Positions 15,490 to 22,921 of a stretch of DNA of 27,903 bases are shown here, piece by piece (positions within the stretch are counted from its first letter, which is position 1; the number at the start of each line of letters is the position of its first letter). Origin of the DNA: JBDTOX01 sp039933015 (lineage in GTDB: Bacteria; Pseudomonadota; Gammaproteobacteria; Burkholderiales; Methylophilaceae); contig JBDTOX010000002.1 of NCBI GenBank assembly GCA_039933015.1, forward strand, positions 1 through 27,903, written 5' to 3'. The translations under genes and the position numbers were made by a program. The notes below the pieces were generated by a model. It made no database searches, was not told the origin of the DNA, and saw only the letters and a program-made list of their open reading frames with translations.

Positions 15490-16322
15490 GCAACGGCACC
15501 TTCTTGCAACCATGCATAATCGATAGGCTTCAGTGGTTTTTTACCTTCCGCATCTGGCACGCAAGCCAGTAAAGCTTGGGTATACGGGTGTTGCGGAGCA
15601 TGCAATACCTGAGTCACCGGACCCGATTCAACAACAGCGCCGCGAAACATCACAACCACGTTGTCGGCAATATCCGCCACCACGCCAAAATCGTGCGTAA
15701 TGAATAGCATGCCCATATTCATGCGGCTCTTGAGTTCATCCAGCAACTTGAGGATTTGTGCCTGCACTGTCACATCCAGGGCTGTTGTCGGCTCATCGGC
15801 AATCAACATGGCAGGCTCACAAGCGATGCTCATGGCGATCATCACGCGTTGGCGCTGGCCACCGGATAGTTCATCTGGATAGCTATTGGCGCGGCTGGCA
15901 GGGATGCCTACCTGCTCCAGCAGAACGGCGACACGGGCTTTGAGCGCCTGTCCTTTTAATCCAAGATGCACGGCCAGGCTCTCACCTATCTGATAGCCGG
16001 CTGTCAGCACCGGATTAAGTGAGGTCATGGGCTCCTGGAAAATCATGCCTATGCGTTTGCCGCGTATATCACGCATCTGCTCATTGTTAAGGCGGGTTAA
16101 ATCCTGATCCTGGAAAATGACCTGACCCTGCGTACGCCTGAGCTGCGGTGAGAGTAAACCCATGACCGCCAAGGCTGTCAGGCTTTTGCCACTGCCGGAT
16201 TCACCGACGATGCAAGTCGTCTTGCCTGATTCAAGCGCAAAAGAGACGTTATTTACCAGTAGATGGTCAGGTGCCGCTACCGGTGCAATAGTGAGTCCCT
16301 CTATGCGCAGCAATTCACTCAT
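15486..16322 (-). CDS. peptide-type ABC transporter ATPase (OppD/DppD-like, or N-terminal half of a split YejF)
   Basis: This 278-residue ATP-binding subunit has Walker A GESGSGKS (40-47), Q-loop MIFQEP, signature LSGGQRQR (152-159), Walker B MLIADE (172-177) and H-loop His210 in FITHDF. EPTTALDVTVQAQIL, MNMGMLFITHDFGVVADIAD and APQHPYTQALLACVPD are typical of the dipeptide/oligopeptide family. The stretch MNMGMLFITH is nearly as in the first half of YejF. It begins 4 bp after hisS and overlaps the next ATPase gene by 4 bp, so the pair is cotranscribed with essential genes. Together the two proteins have about the length of one YejF. The transported substrate, probably a short peptide or its import partner, cannot be told. 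Confidence 0.94.
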   Translation of the reverse strand: MSELLRIEGLTIAPVAAPDHLLVNNVSFALESGKTTCIVGESGSGKSLTALAVMGLLSPQLRRTQGQVIFQDQDLTRLNNEQMRDIRGKRIGMIFQEPMTSLNPVLTAGYQIGESLAVHLGLKGQALKARVAVLLEQVGIPASRANSYPDELSGGQRQRVMIAMSIACEPAMLIADEPTTALDVTVQAQILKLLDELKSRMNMGMLFITHDFGVVADIADNVVVMFRGAVVESGPVTQVLHAPQHPYTQALLACVPDAEGKKPLKPIDYAWLQEGAVA

Positions 16323-16326
16323 AGTT

Positions 16327-17583
16327 TCAGTTTTTTATCTTTTCTATGGCGATTTCAAGTTTCATTCTGGCTTGCTCGCCTCCGGACAGCATGGGCTTTA
16401 ATGTGACTTCGGCGTGTTGTGCTTCATCCTCTCCCACAATAATGGCGTAGCTTGCACCGCTGCGATCCGCTTTTTTCATTTGCGATTTAAAGCTGCCGCC
16501 ACCCGCATGCATGGATATTGCTAATCCGGCATTACGTAATTTTTCTGCTATGGACAATGCCTGACGCTCGGCAGCTTCACCCACATTGATCAAATATACA
16601 TCCGGCGCGTCAGTGGCTGCTACGCCATACTCCTGCATGAGCAAAAACACCCGCTCCAGGCCAATAGCGAAACCACAGGATGGCGTGGCATCGCCCCCCA
16701 GCCTCTCAACCAGCGTATCGTAACGACCACCGGCGGCAATGGTACCCTGCGCCCCAAGCTTGGTGGTTACCCATTCGAATACTGTACGATTGTAATAATC
16801 TAGCCCCCGCACCAAACGCGTATTGAGCCGATAAATGATGCCTGCCTCATCCAGCAAGCGGCACAAGTTATCGTAATGGGCACGGGTTTCAGCACCCAGA
16901 CTGTCAATCAAGCGGGGGGCGGCTTCAATCAATTGCTGCATGCGCGGATTCTTGCTGTCGAGAATGCGTAAGGGGTTGGTATACAACCGGCGTTTGGCAT
17001 CCTCATCCAGCGCATCGGTATGGCGCTCAAAATGAGCTATCAATGCTTGGCGATATTCAGCACGCTCCGTCGCATCACCTATGGTATTGATCTGCAGTTC
17101 GACGTCGGTCAACCCGAGTTCGCGCCAGAGGCGCGCCAGCATCATGATCTGCTCGGCATCCACATCCGGTCCACTATAACCAAACGCCTCGGCACCGATC
17201 TGATGAAACTGGCGCTGGCGGCCTTTTTGCACGTTTTCATGCCTGAACATCGGCCCCATATACCACAGGCGCTGTGGGCCGTTATAGGTCAGGTTATGCT
17301 CGACTACTGCACGCACGCAGCCTGCCGTACCCTCAGGGCGCAATGTCAGCAGGTCGCCATTGAGCTTGTCCTCCCACGAGTACATTTCCTTTTCAACAAT
17401 GTCGGTATGTTCGCCTACACTGCGGACAAAGAGGTTAGTCGGCTCTACTATGGGCAGGCGAATATTGCGATAGCCATATAACGACAATACACGCCGGACC
17501 GTGTCCTCCAGCTTTTGCCAGAGAGCGCTATGCTCGGGAAGAATGTCGTAGAAACCTTTGATACTTTGAAATTTGTCAGCCAT
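16327..17583 (-). CDS. hisS: histidyl-tRNA synthetase
   Basis: HisRS is a class II synthetase that charges tRNA-His. The 418 residues match the bacterial form. Visible are the N-terminal IKGFYDILPEHSALW, motif 2 from MFRHENVQKGRQRQFHQIG into AEAFG (112-135), the histidine-binding signatures LVRGLDYYNRTVFEW and AAGGRYDTLVERLGG, and motif 3 around PSCGFAIGLERV. The C-terminal anticodon-binding domain (about 325-418) contains VYLINVGEAAERQAL and KSQMKKADRSGASYAIIVGE. It lies 5 bp after ispG and 4 bp before the ATPase pair. Confidence 0.98.
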   Translation of the reverse strand: MADKFQSIKGFYDILPEHSALWQKLEDTVRRVLSLYGYRNIRLPIVEPTNLFVRSVGEHTDIVEKEMYSWEDKLNGDLLTLRPEGTAGCVRAVVEHNLTYNGPQRLWYMGPMFRHENVQKGRQRQFHQIGAEAFGYSGPDVDAEQIMMLARLWRELGLTDVELQINTIGDATERAEYRQALIAHFERHTDALDEDAKRRLYTNPLRILDSKNPRMQQLIEAAPRLIDSLGAETRAHYDNLCRLLDEAGIIYRLNTRLVRGLDYYNRTVFEWVTTKLGAQGTIAAGGRYDTLVERLGGDATPSCGFAIGLERVFLLMQEYGVAATDAPDVYLINVGEAAERQALSIAEKLRNAGLAISMHAGGGSFKSQMKKADRSGASYAIIVGEDEAQHAEVTLKPMLSGGEQARMKLEIAIEKIKN

Positions 17584-17588
17584 GCGTA

Positions 17589-18881
17589 CTAAATAGCCTT
17601 GAGTGGTATGGTTTTATAATTTTTCTCATCAGCATGCTGGCTACGTAATTTCCCACCTTCTGCATAATGCTGCTGCACATAGTGCTCGACTATCGCCTGA
17701 AACTCCTCGGCAATGGCATCGCCCTTCAGTGTTACGGTTTTTTCTCCATCAACAAATACCGGCGCCACCGGCACCTCGCCAGTACCTGGCAGGCTGATGC
17801 CGATATTAGCCAGCTTGGATTCCCCCGGGCCGTTCACCACGCAGCCCATGACGGCGACACTCATTGATTCCACGCCTGGATACTGGCTGCGCCAAACGGG
17901 CATCTGTTCGCGCAGATAGCGCTGAATCTTCTGTGCCAGCACCTGGAAGAAAGTCGAAGTAGTACGGCCACAACCTGGACATGCAGTCACCAGAGGGGTA
18001 AAGGAGCGAATGCCCATGGTCTGCAGGATTTCCTGTGCGACCACGACCTCTTTGGTACGCGCCTCGTCCGGCTCAGGCGTCAAGGAAACACGGATGGTGT
18101 CGCCTATGCCTTCCTGCAGCAGCAAGGATAGTGCTGCAGTGGATGCCACAATACCCTTGGAGCCCATGCCAGCCTCGGTCAGCCCCAGGTGCAGCGCATA
18201 ATCGCAACGGCTGCCAAGATCGCGGTATACCTTGAGCAAATCCTGCACAGCACTCACTTTGCAGGAAATCACGATGCGATCTGCCGACAATCCGAGAGCC
18301 TCAGCCTGTGCTGCGCTTTCCAGCGTAGATTGAATTAAAGCTTCGCGCATAAGCGCGTCGGACGAAAGCGGCTCCGAGCGCTGTGCGTTTTCGTCCATCA
18401 TGCGTGCCATTTTGGCCTGATCAAGGCTTCCCCAGTTGACACCAATACGTACGGGTTTATTGTAGTGTATGGCGGTCTCGATCATGGCCGCGAACTGGTC
18501 ATCCCGCTTCGAGCCCTTGCCTACATTGCCTGGATTGATTCGATATTTAGCCAGCGCCTGCGCACACTCCGGATACTGCACCAGTAATTTATGGCCGTTG
18601 TAGTGAAAATCACCGACCAAGGGTACATCGCAACCCAAAGCATCAAGCTGGCGACGGATCAGGCCGACCTGTGCAGCGGCCTCCGGTGAATTCACTGTAA
18701 TGCGAACGATTTCCGAACCAGCCTGCCACAACTCAAATACCTGACGTACGGTGGCATCGGCATCAGCAGTGTCGGTATTGGTCATGGACTGCACCACCAC
18801 CGGCGCTGCACCGCCTACCGCCACATTTCCGATCATGACCTGCCGAGAAGCGCGGCGCATGATATGTGGAAGATCATTCAA
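17589..18881 (-). CDS. ispG: 4-hydroxy-3-methylbut-2-enyl diphosphate synthase IspG (GcpE)
   Basis: IspG carries out the penultimate step of the MEP isoprenoid pathway, reducing methylerythritol cyclodiphosphate to HMBPP with a [4Fe-4S] cluster. The cluster ligands are Cys301 and Cys304 (CPGCGRT) and Cys347 (GCVVNGPGE), with Glu354 as the expected fourth ligand. The N-terminal TIM barrel includes VQSMTNTDTAD and RINPGNVG. At 430 residues it is longer than the E. coli enzyme (372): there are extra residues in the barrel (about 160-185) and about 11 more between Cys304 and Cys347, a long form I associate with betaproteobacteria. It sits 4 bp after rodZ. Confidence 0.98.
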   Translation of the reverse strand: MNDLPHIMRRASRQVMIGNVAVGGAAPVVVQSMTNTDTADADATVRQVFELWQAGSEIVRITVNSPEAAAQVGLIRRQLDALGCDVPLVGDFHYNGHKLLVQYPECAQALAKYRINPGNVGKGSKRDDQFAAMIETAIHYNKPVRIGVNWGSLDQAKMARMMDENAQRSEPLSSDALMREALIQSTLESAAQAEALGLSADRIVISCKVSAVQDLLKVYRDLGSRCDYALHLGLTEAGMGSKGIVASTAALSLLLQEGIGDTIRVSLTPEPDEARTKEVVVAQEILQTMGIRSFTPLVTACPGCGRTTSTFFQVLAQKIQRYLREQMPVWRSQYPGVESMSVAVMGCVVNGPGESKLANIGISLPGTGEVPVAPVFVDGEKTVTLKGDAIAEEFQAIVEHYVQQHYAEGGKLRSQHADEKNYKTIPLKAI

Positions 18882-18885
18882 TTGT

Positions 18886-19812
18886 TTACTCCAGGGTCAG
18901 GTGTACCACATTGAACTTGGTATAGGGCGCAAGATCAACGGGTTTATCATTAAAAACTAGTTTACTGCCAGTAGCATTACCAATCGTCACTTTGAAAGGC
19001 GGCTGCCCTTCCACGGTCTCCTCGCTGCCAGCAGGCTTGGTTTTATTAAGGATTTCCTTATTGTTTCGGTCAATCACTCTGACCCAGGTGTGATCGCTAA
19101 AAGTGAATTTAAGCTTAGCCAGCGTATTTGTGCCGGCTGGTGTTGGATTGCTGGTGCGACTTGTTGCCGACGCGCCAACCACCGCAGCTGCCCTGGATTC
19201 TGGCTGAGTAGCTGCCGCTACTGTAGCCTTGTCTTCCGGCAAGCGCTCCGCAGCAGGCAATGCAGCCATAGGTAGTAATTCGGTATATGTTCCGGATTCA
19301 GTTGCGGTTCTGGCTTTGGCCGTAGCCGCGATTTCAGTTGCTGGCGCTAGTTTTGCGGATTGATGAGGAAAGTAGTCAACGTAGATGAGCCACGCCCCCA
19401 AAAGCAAAGCAACCGCCAGGCTGGCAAGCATGTACATACGCCAAGGATGTTTATTGCTACCCGATATCAGGATATTTTCAGACACAATACTGATAGCGCG
19501 CGGAGAGTCCGAAGATGGCACCAATGCACGATATGCTTCCAGCAAGGGTTCAGCATCCAGCCCTAGCAAACGCGCATAGTTGCGTATGAATCCACGCGTA
19601 ATCATGGCTTCCGGCAATGCTGAAAAATCATCGCTTTCCATCGCCTGGACCTGACGCGGGCTCAGGCGCAAGCGATTGGAAATATCTTCTATAGATAAGC
19701 CGAGCTGTTCCCGCGCGCCCTGCAACAAGGCCCCGAGCACGGGAGCTATTGGAGCAACTGCAACTTGGATGTTGTCTGTGTGAATCAAGTCATAATTTAC
19801 CGAATCGTTCAT
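18886..19812 (-). CDS. rodZ: cytoskeleton protein RodZ
   Basis: RodZ anchors MreB filaments to the inner membrane and keeps rod shape. The 308 residues contain a cytoplasmic HTH of the HTH_25 type (about 25-92, with LGALLQGAREQLGLSIEDIS and RGFIRNYARLLGLD). A single membrane helix lies at about 126-146 in the arrangement KHPWRMYMLASLAVALLLGA. A low-complexity Ala/Thr/Pro/Glu periplasmic linker (about 150-225) leads to a C-terminal DUF4115 domain containing FSDHTWVRVIDRNNKEI and GNATGSKLVFNDKPVDL. It is flanked by pilF and ispG, the standard betaproteobacterial order. Confidence 0.96.
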   Translation of the reverse strand: MNDSVNYDLIHTDNIQVAVAPIAPVLGALLQGAREQLGLSIEDISNRLRLSPRQVQAMESDDFSALPEAMITRGFIRNYARLLGLDAEPLLEAYRALVPSSDSPRAISIVSENILISGSNKHPWRMYMLASLAVALLLGAWLIYVDYFPHQSAKLAPATEIAATAKARTATESGTYTELLPMAALPAAERLPEDKATVAAATQPESRAAAVVGASATSRTSNPTPAGTNTLAKLKFTFSDHTWVRVIDRNNKEILNKTKPAGSEETVEGQPPFKVTIGNATGSKLVFNDKPVDLAPYTKFNVVHLTLE

Positions 19813-19815
19813 ACT

Positions 19816-20562
19816 TTACTGCCCTGAGAGTAGTGCTCTGGTTTGCTCGGAATTCGGATATTTCTTCCTCAACTGCAAAGCATGGCTTGCCTCAGCATCC
19901 CTGTCATTTAACTTGCGCTCCAAACGAATGGCGAGCCAAAGCATTTCCGCTGTCGGCTCGTTGACCAACGCACTCTGCAAATAATTATGTGCCAGTTCGT
20001 GTTGTCCGCGATTGAACTCGATCAGCGCCAACTGATAGGCTGCCTGATATAGCAAGGGCTGCACCTGTACCGCTTTTTGCAAATATATTTCTGCGTTATT
20101 AACATCATTTTTTCTCAGCGAACATACGCCAGCATTCAGGTAAGCAACACCAGGCGTTGCATACAGCGGGTTTTTCACCGCCTCCAGAAACTGGGTAATA
20201 GATTCATCGATACGATTACGCGAGCAGAGAAAAGTGCCGTAATTGTTGCGCGACTCGGAGTTTGCGGGTTCCAGTTGCAGGGATTTCTTAAAACTGTTGT
20301 CCGCCTTGCTATCTTCATGCAGCGCTGTATAAACCAGGCCTAAGCCGTTATAAGCCAGTGCATAGGACGGATCAATTTTCGTAGCCTCGGTAAACTCTTC
20401 CAGCGCGATCCCCATCTGGTTCTGACCATAATACCCGGCGCCCAGCTCAGTATGAATTCTGGCTCGCTCCCGCAGGTTGGATTCCGCTCCGGAATACTCT
20501 TGTGGCGTTTGGCTTGCACAGCCTGCCAGCAGCATAGTGACAATTAAAACCCGCTTTTTCAT
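19816..20562 (-). CDS. pilF: type IV pilus biogenesis/stability lipoprotein PilF (PilW)
   Basis: PilF (PilW in Neisseria) is an outer-membrane TPR lipoprotein that helps the PilQ secretin assemble. The 248 residues begin with a short lipoprotein signal ending in MLLAGC (Cys15). Four or more TPR units follow; one reads RIHTELGAGYYGQNQMGIAL, another YALAYNGLGLVYTALHEDSK, then NSESRNNYGTFLCSRNRIDE and VAYLNAGVCSLRKNDVNNAE. The start overlaps the rlmN stop as ATGA, so the two are coupled. No other pilus genes are in the window, which is usual because pilF is maintained in this rlmN-rodZ location. Confidence 0.95.
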   Translation of the reverse strand: MKKRVLIVTMLLAGCASQTPQEYSGAESNLRERARIHTELGAGYYGQNQMGIALEEFTEATKIDPSYALAYNGLGLVYTALHEDSKADNSFKKSLQLEPANSESRNNYGTFLCSRNRIDESITQFLEAVKNPLYATPGVAYLNAGVCSLRKNDVNNAEIYLQKAVQVQPLLYQAAYQLALIEFNRGQHELAHNYLQSALVNEPTAEMLWLAIRLERKLNDRDAEASHALQLRKKYPNSEQTRALLSGQ

Positions 20563-21647
20563 GCTGTAACCTTTAAATGAATACTACGCGACGTGCGTTT
20601 GGTTTTATCTTGCACTTTGCCTGCCAGCTGGCCACAGGCAGCATCAATGTCATCGCCCCGGGTTTTGCGCGTGGTAACCACATAGCCCGCCTGCATCAAC
20701 ACATCGCGGAAGCGACGAATGTTGTCCGGCCTGGAAGTATCGTAGCCGCTGTTCGGGAAAGGATTAAACGGAATCAGGTTGAATTTGCAGGGCACGTCCT
20801 TGACTACATCCAGCAACTGCCGAGCATGCTCCAGCGTGTCGTTAATGCCATCCAGCATCACATATTCAAAAGTCACAAAATCGCGTGGCGCTTTTTCCAG
20901 ATAGCGCTGGCAAGCAGCCATCAATTCCTTCAGCGGGTATTTCTTGTTGATTGGTACGATTTCATCACGCAGCTTGTCATTTGGTGCATGTAGAGAAACA
21001 GCCAAGGCCACCGGGCATGCGTCACGCAAGCGGTCCATGGCAGGCACCATGCCGGAAGTGGACACCGTAACCCGGCGGCGGCTTAATCCATAGGCCGAGT
21101 CGTCAAGCATGATATTTAACGCGGTCACTACATTATCGAAGTTGGCCAGCGGCTCGCCCATGCCCATCATGACGACGTTGCTGAGGATACGGTCACCCTT
21201 CGGATCATGCCCTAATGCCTTGTTGGCGATCCAGAGCTGACCGATGATTTCAGCCACCGTGAGGTTGCGGTTGAATCCCTGGCGTCCGGTTGAGCAGAAT
21301 GTGCATTCCAGCGCACAGCCCACCTGGGATGAAACACACAAGGTACCGCGGCCATCTTCCGGGATAAATACCGTTTCAACACCATTGCCGACACCAGTAT
21401 CAATCAGCCATTTGCGCGTGCCATCTTTGGATATCTGTTCCACACTTACAGTCGGGGGAACAATGCTGGCCTCGCGCATAAGCTTCTCGCGCAAGGGTTT
21501 GGCGATATCGGTCATCTGCTCAAAATCGTTCACGCCGAAGTGATGCATCCAGCGCATCAACTGTTTGGCGCGAAAAGGCTTCTCGCCAAGACCTTGAAAG
21601 TATTCGGCGAGTTGTTCCTGATTGAAATTGAGCAGATTAACTGACAT
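20559..21647 (-). CDS. rlmN: dual-specificity 23S rRNA/tRNA adenine-C2 methyltransferase RlmN
   Basis: RlmN is a radical-SAM enzyme that methylates C2 of A2503 in 23S rRNA and A37 in several tRNAs. The 362 residues contain the cluster motif CALECTFC (Cys111, Cys115, Cys118), followed by STGRQGFNRNLT. They also contain the SAM-binding VVMMGMGEPLANFDNV and the C-terminal RKTRGDDIDAACGQL, with Cys338 as the methyl-carrying cysteine. The N-terminal accessory domain begins NFNQEQLAEYFQGLGEKPFR. It starts 10 bp after ndk and ends overlapping pilF. Confidence 0.98.
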   Translation of the reverse strand: MSVNLLNFNQEQLAEYFQGLGEKPFRAKQLMRWMHHFGVNDFEQMTDIAKPLREKLMREASIVPPTVSVEQISKDGTRKWLIDTGVGNGVETVFIPEDGRGTLCVSSQVGCALECTFCSTGRQGFNRNLTVAEIIGQLWIANKALGHDPKGDRILSNVVMMGMGEPLANFDNVVTALNIMLDDSAYGLSRRRVTVSTSGMVPAMDRLRDACPVALAVSLHAPNDKLRDEIVPINKKYPLKELMAACQRYLEKAPRDFVTFEYVMLDGINDTLEHARQLLDVVKDVPCKFNLIPFNPFPNSGYDTSRPDNIRRFRDVLMQAGYVVTTRKTRGDDIDAACGQLAGKVQDKTKRTSRSIHLKVTA

Positions 21648-21657
21648 TGAAAAATAA

Positions 21658-22083
21658 TTAACGTGCGTAAACGTTTAATGCCGGGAAGAAATAGGCGATT
21701 TCAATCGCTGCATTTTCCAGGGAATCAGAACCATGCACGGCGTTCGCATCGATGCTTTCAGCGAAGTCGGCACGAATAGTGCCGGCATCAGCCTTCTTAG
21801 GGTCTGTTGCACCCATTAATTCACGGTTTTTCAACATAGCGTTTTCACCTTCCAGCACTTGCACCATAACCGGGCCGGAAATCATGAACTTGACCAGATC
21901 CTTGAAGAAAGGACGCTCGCGGTGAACAGCGTAGAAGCCCTCAGCTTCAGCTTGAGACAACTGCACGAGCCTGGCCGCGGCGATTTTCAAGTCATTTGAC
22001 TCGAAACGGGAATAAATTTTACCAATAACATTTTTGGCAACTGCATCGGGTTTGATAATCGAAAGGGTACGTTCAACAGCCAT
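21658..22083 (-). CDS. ndk: nucleoside diphosphate kinase
   Basis: Ndk transfers the gamma phosphate from ATP to other nucleoside diphosphates through a phosphohistidine. From the ATG at 22083 it is 141 residues, the normal bacterial length. AVERTLSIIKPDAVAKNVIG is the classic start, and His117 in NAVHGSDS is the catalytic residue. The frame is open for 26 further codons up to an ATG at 22161, but that extension is hydrophobic and unlike the family, while GGAG lies five bases before the ATG at 22083. The gene lies 91 bp after rlmB, the largest internal gap in the array, so it may have its own promoter; I could not pick a convincing one. Confidence 0.98.
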   Translation of the reverse strand: MAVERTLSIIKPDAVAKNVIGKIYSRFESNDLKIAAARLVQLSQAEAEGFYAVHRERPFFKDLVKFMISGPVMVQVLEGENAMLKNRELMGATDPKKADAGTIRADFAESIDANAVHGSDSLENAAIEIAYFFPALNVYAR

Positions 22084-22088
22084 GATTA

Positions 22089-22092
22089 CTCC
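22089..22092 (-). promoter_or_regulatory. ribosome binding site deciding the ndk start
   Basis: GGAG on the minus strand lies 5 bases before the ATG at 22083. It supports this start over the in-frame ATG 78 bases upstream, which would give an N-terminal extension not known in nucleoside diphosphate kinases. Confidence 0.75.
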
Positions 22093-22174
22093 AGAAATTA
22101 ACACTACGAAAAATCCGATAAAATAACATTTTAGCGGCTTAAAATAAACCTTAGATTGCATCTGGACTCAGAAT

Positions 22175-22921
22175 TCAAGCCATGCTGCGCTGGCGCCTGG
22201 CCTCATACAAACAGATTCCGCTCGCGACAGAAACGTTCAAGCTCTCCACGGTACCGAACATGGGGATACTGACCAAAGCATCGCAGGTTTCAGCCGTCAA
22301 GCGGCGCAGGCCAGTGCCTTCGGCGCCAAGTACAATAGCCATTGGCCCTGCAAATTTACTGCTGAACAAATCATGCTCGGCTTCAGCCACTGCTCCGACA
22401 ATAAACACGCCGGCATCTTTCAGCTCTCGTAGAGTACGTGCCAAATTGGTCACGGCAATGAAGGGTACCGTTTCCGCAGCGCCACATGCCACTTTACGCA
22501 CCGTTGCATTTAATCCAGCCGCCCTATCCTTGGGCGCAATCACTGCATGCACTCCCATGGCGTCGGCTACGCGCAAACAAGCGCCCAGGTTATGCGGATC
22601 TTCCACGCCGTCGAGTACCAAGAAGAATGGCGGCTCACTAAGATCGGATTCAAGGATGTCATGAATATCCTTGTAAGGAATTGGCGTATCAATGACACGG
22701 GCGAGCACGCCCTGATGCCGGCCATGATTGGCAAGGCCATCCAGACGCTCTTTTTCCATCTGCATCAGGCGCACACCCTTTTGCTCGACGATTTTGAGCA
22801 TTTCCATCATGCGCGCATCATTGCGGGTCTTGTCATAACAGACTTCCTGCACACTTTCCGGATGCTGACGGAGGCGGCTCAGAACCGCATGAAAGCCAAA
22901 TAAAATACGGGCGTCACTCAT
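22175..22921 (-). CDS. rlmB: 23S rRNA (guanosine-2251-2'-O) methyltransferase RlmB
   Basis: RlmB is a SpoU-type SPOUT enzyme that methylates the 2'-O of G2251 in the ribosomal P-loop. The 248 residues contain an N-terminal L30e-like substrate-binding domain (about 1-80, starting ILFGFHAVLSRL). The knotted domain follows with motif 1 LDGVEDPHNLGACLR (103-117), motif 2 VLGAEGTGLRRLT (197-209) and motif 3 IPMFGTVESLNVSVA (219-233). The ATG overlaps the rnr stop by 4 bp. The rnr-rlmB pair is conserved in many proteobacteria. Confidence 0.97.
   Translation of the reverse strand: MSDARILFGFHAVLSRLRQHPESVQEVCYDKTRNDARMMEMLKIVEQKGVRLMQMEKERLDGLANHGRHQGVLARVIDTPIPYKDIHDILESDLSEPPFFLVLDGVEDPHNLGACLRVADAMGVHAVIAPKDRAAGLNATVRKVACGAAETVPFIAVTNLARTLRELKDAGVFIVGAVAEAEHDLFSSKFAGPMAIVLGAEGTGLRRLTAETCDALVSIPMFGTVESLNVSVASGICLYEARRQRSMA

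Noticed and set aside
15490..15513. Longer start for the second ABC ATPase (VARRCRC extension)
   Set aside because: The ATG at 15489 forms an ATGA overlap with the upstream gene and gives a normal family N-terminus.
22084..22161. N-terminal extension of ndk from the upstream in-frame ATG
   Set aside because: The added 26 residues are unlike the family, and a good GGAG site precedes the ATG at 22083.
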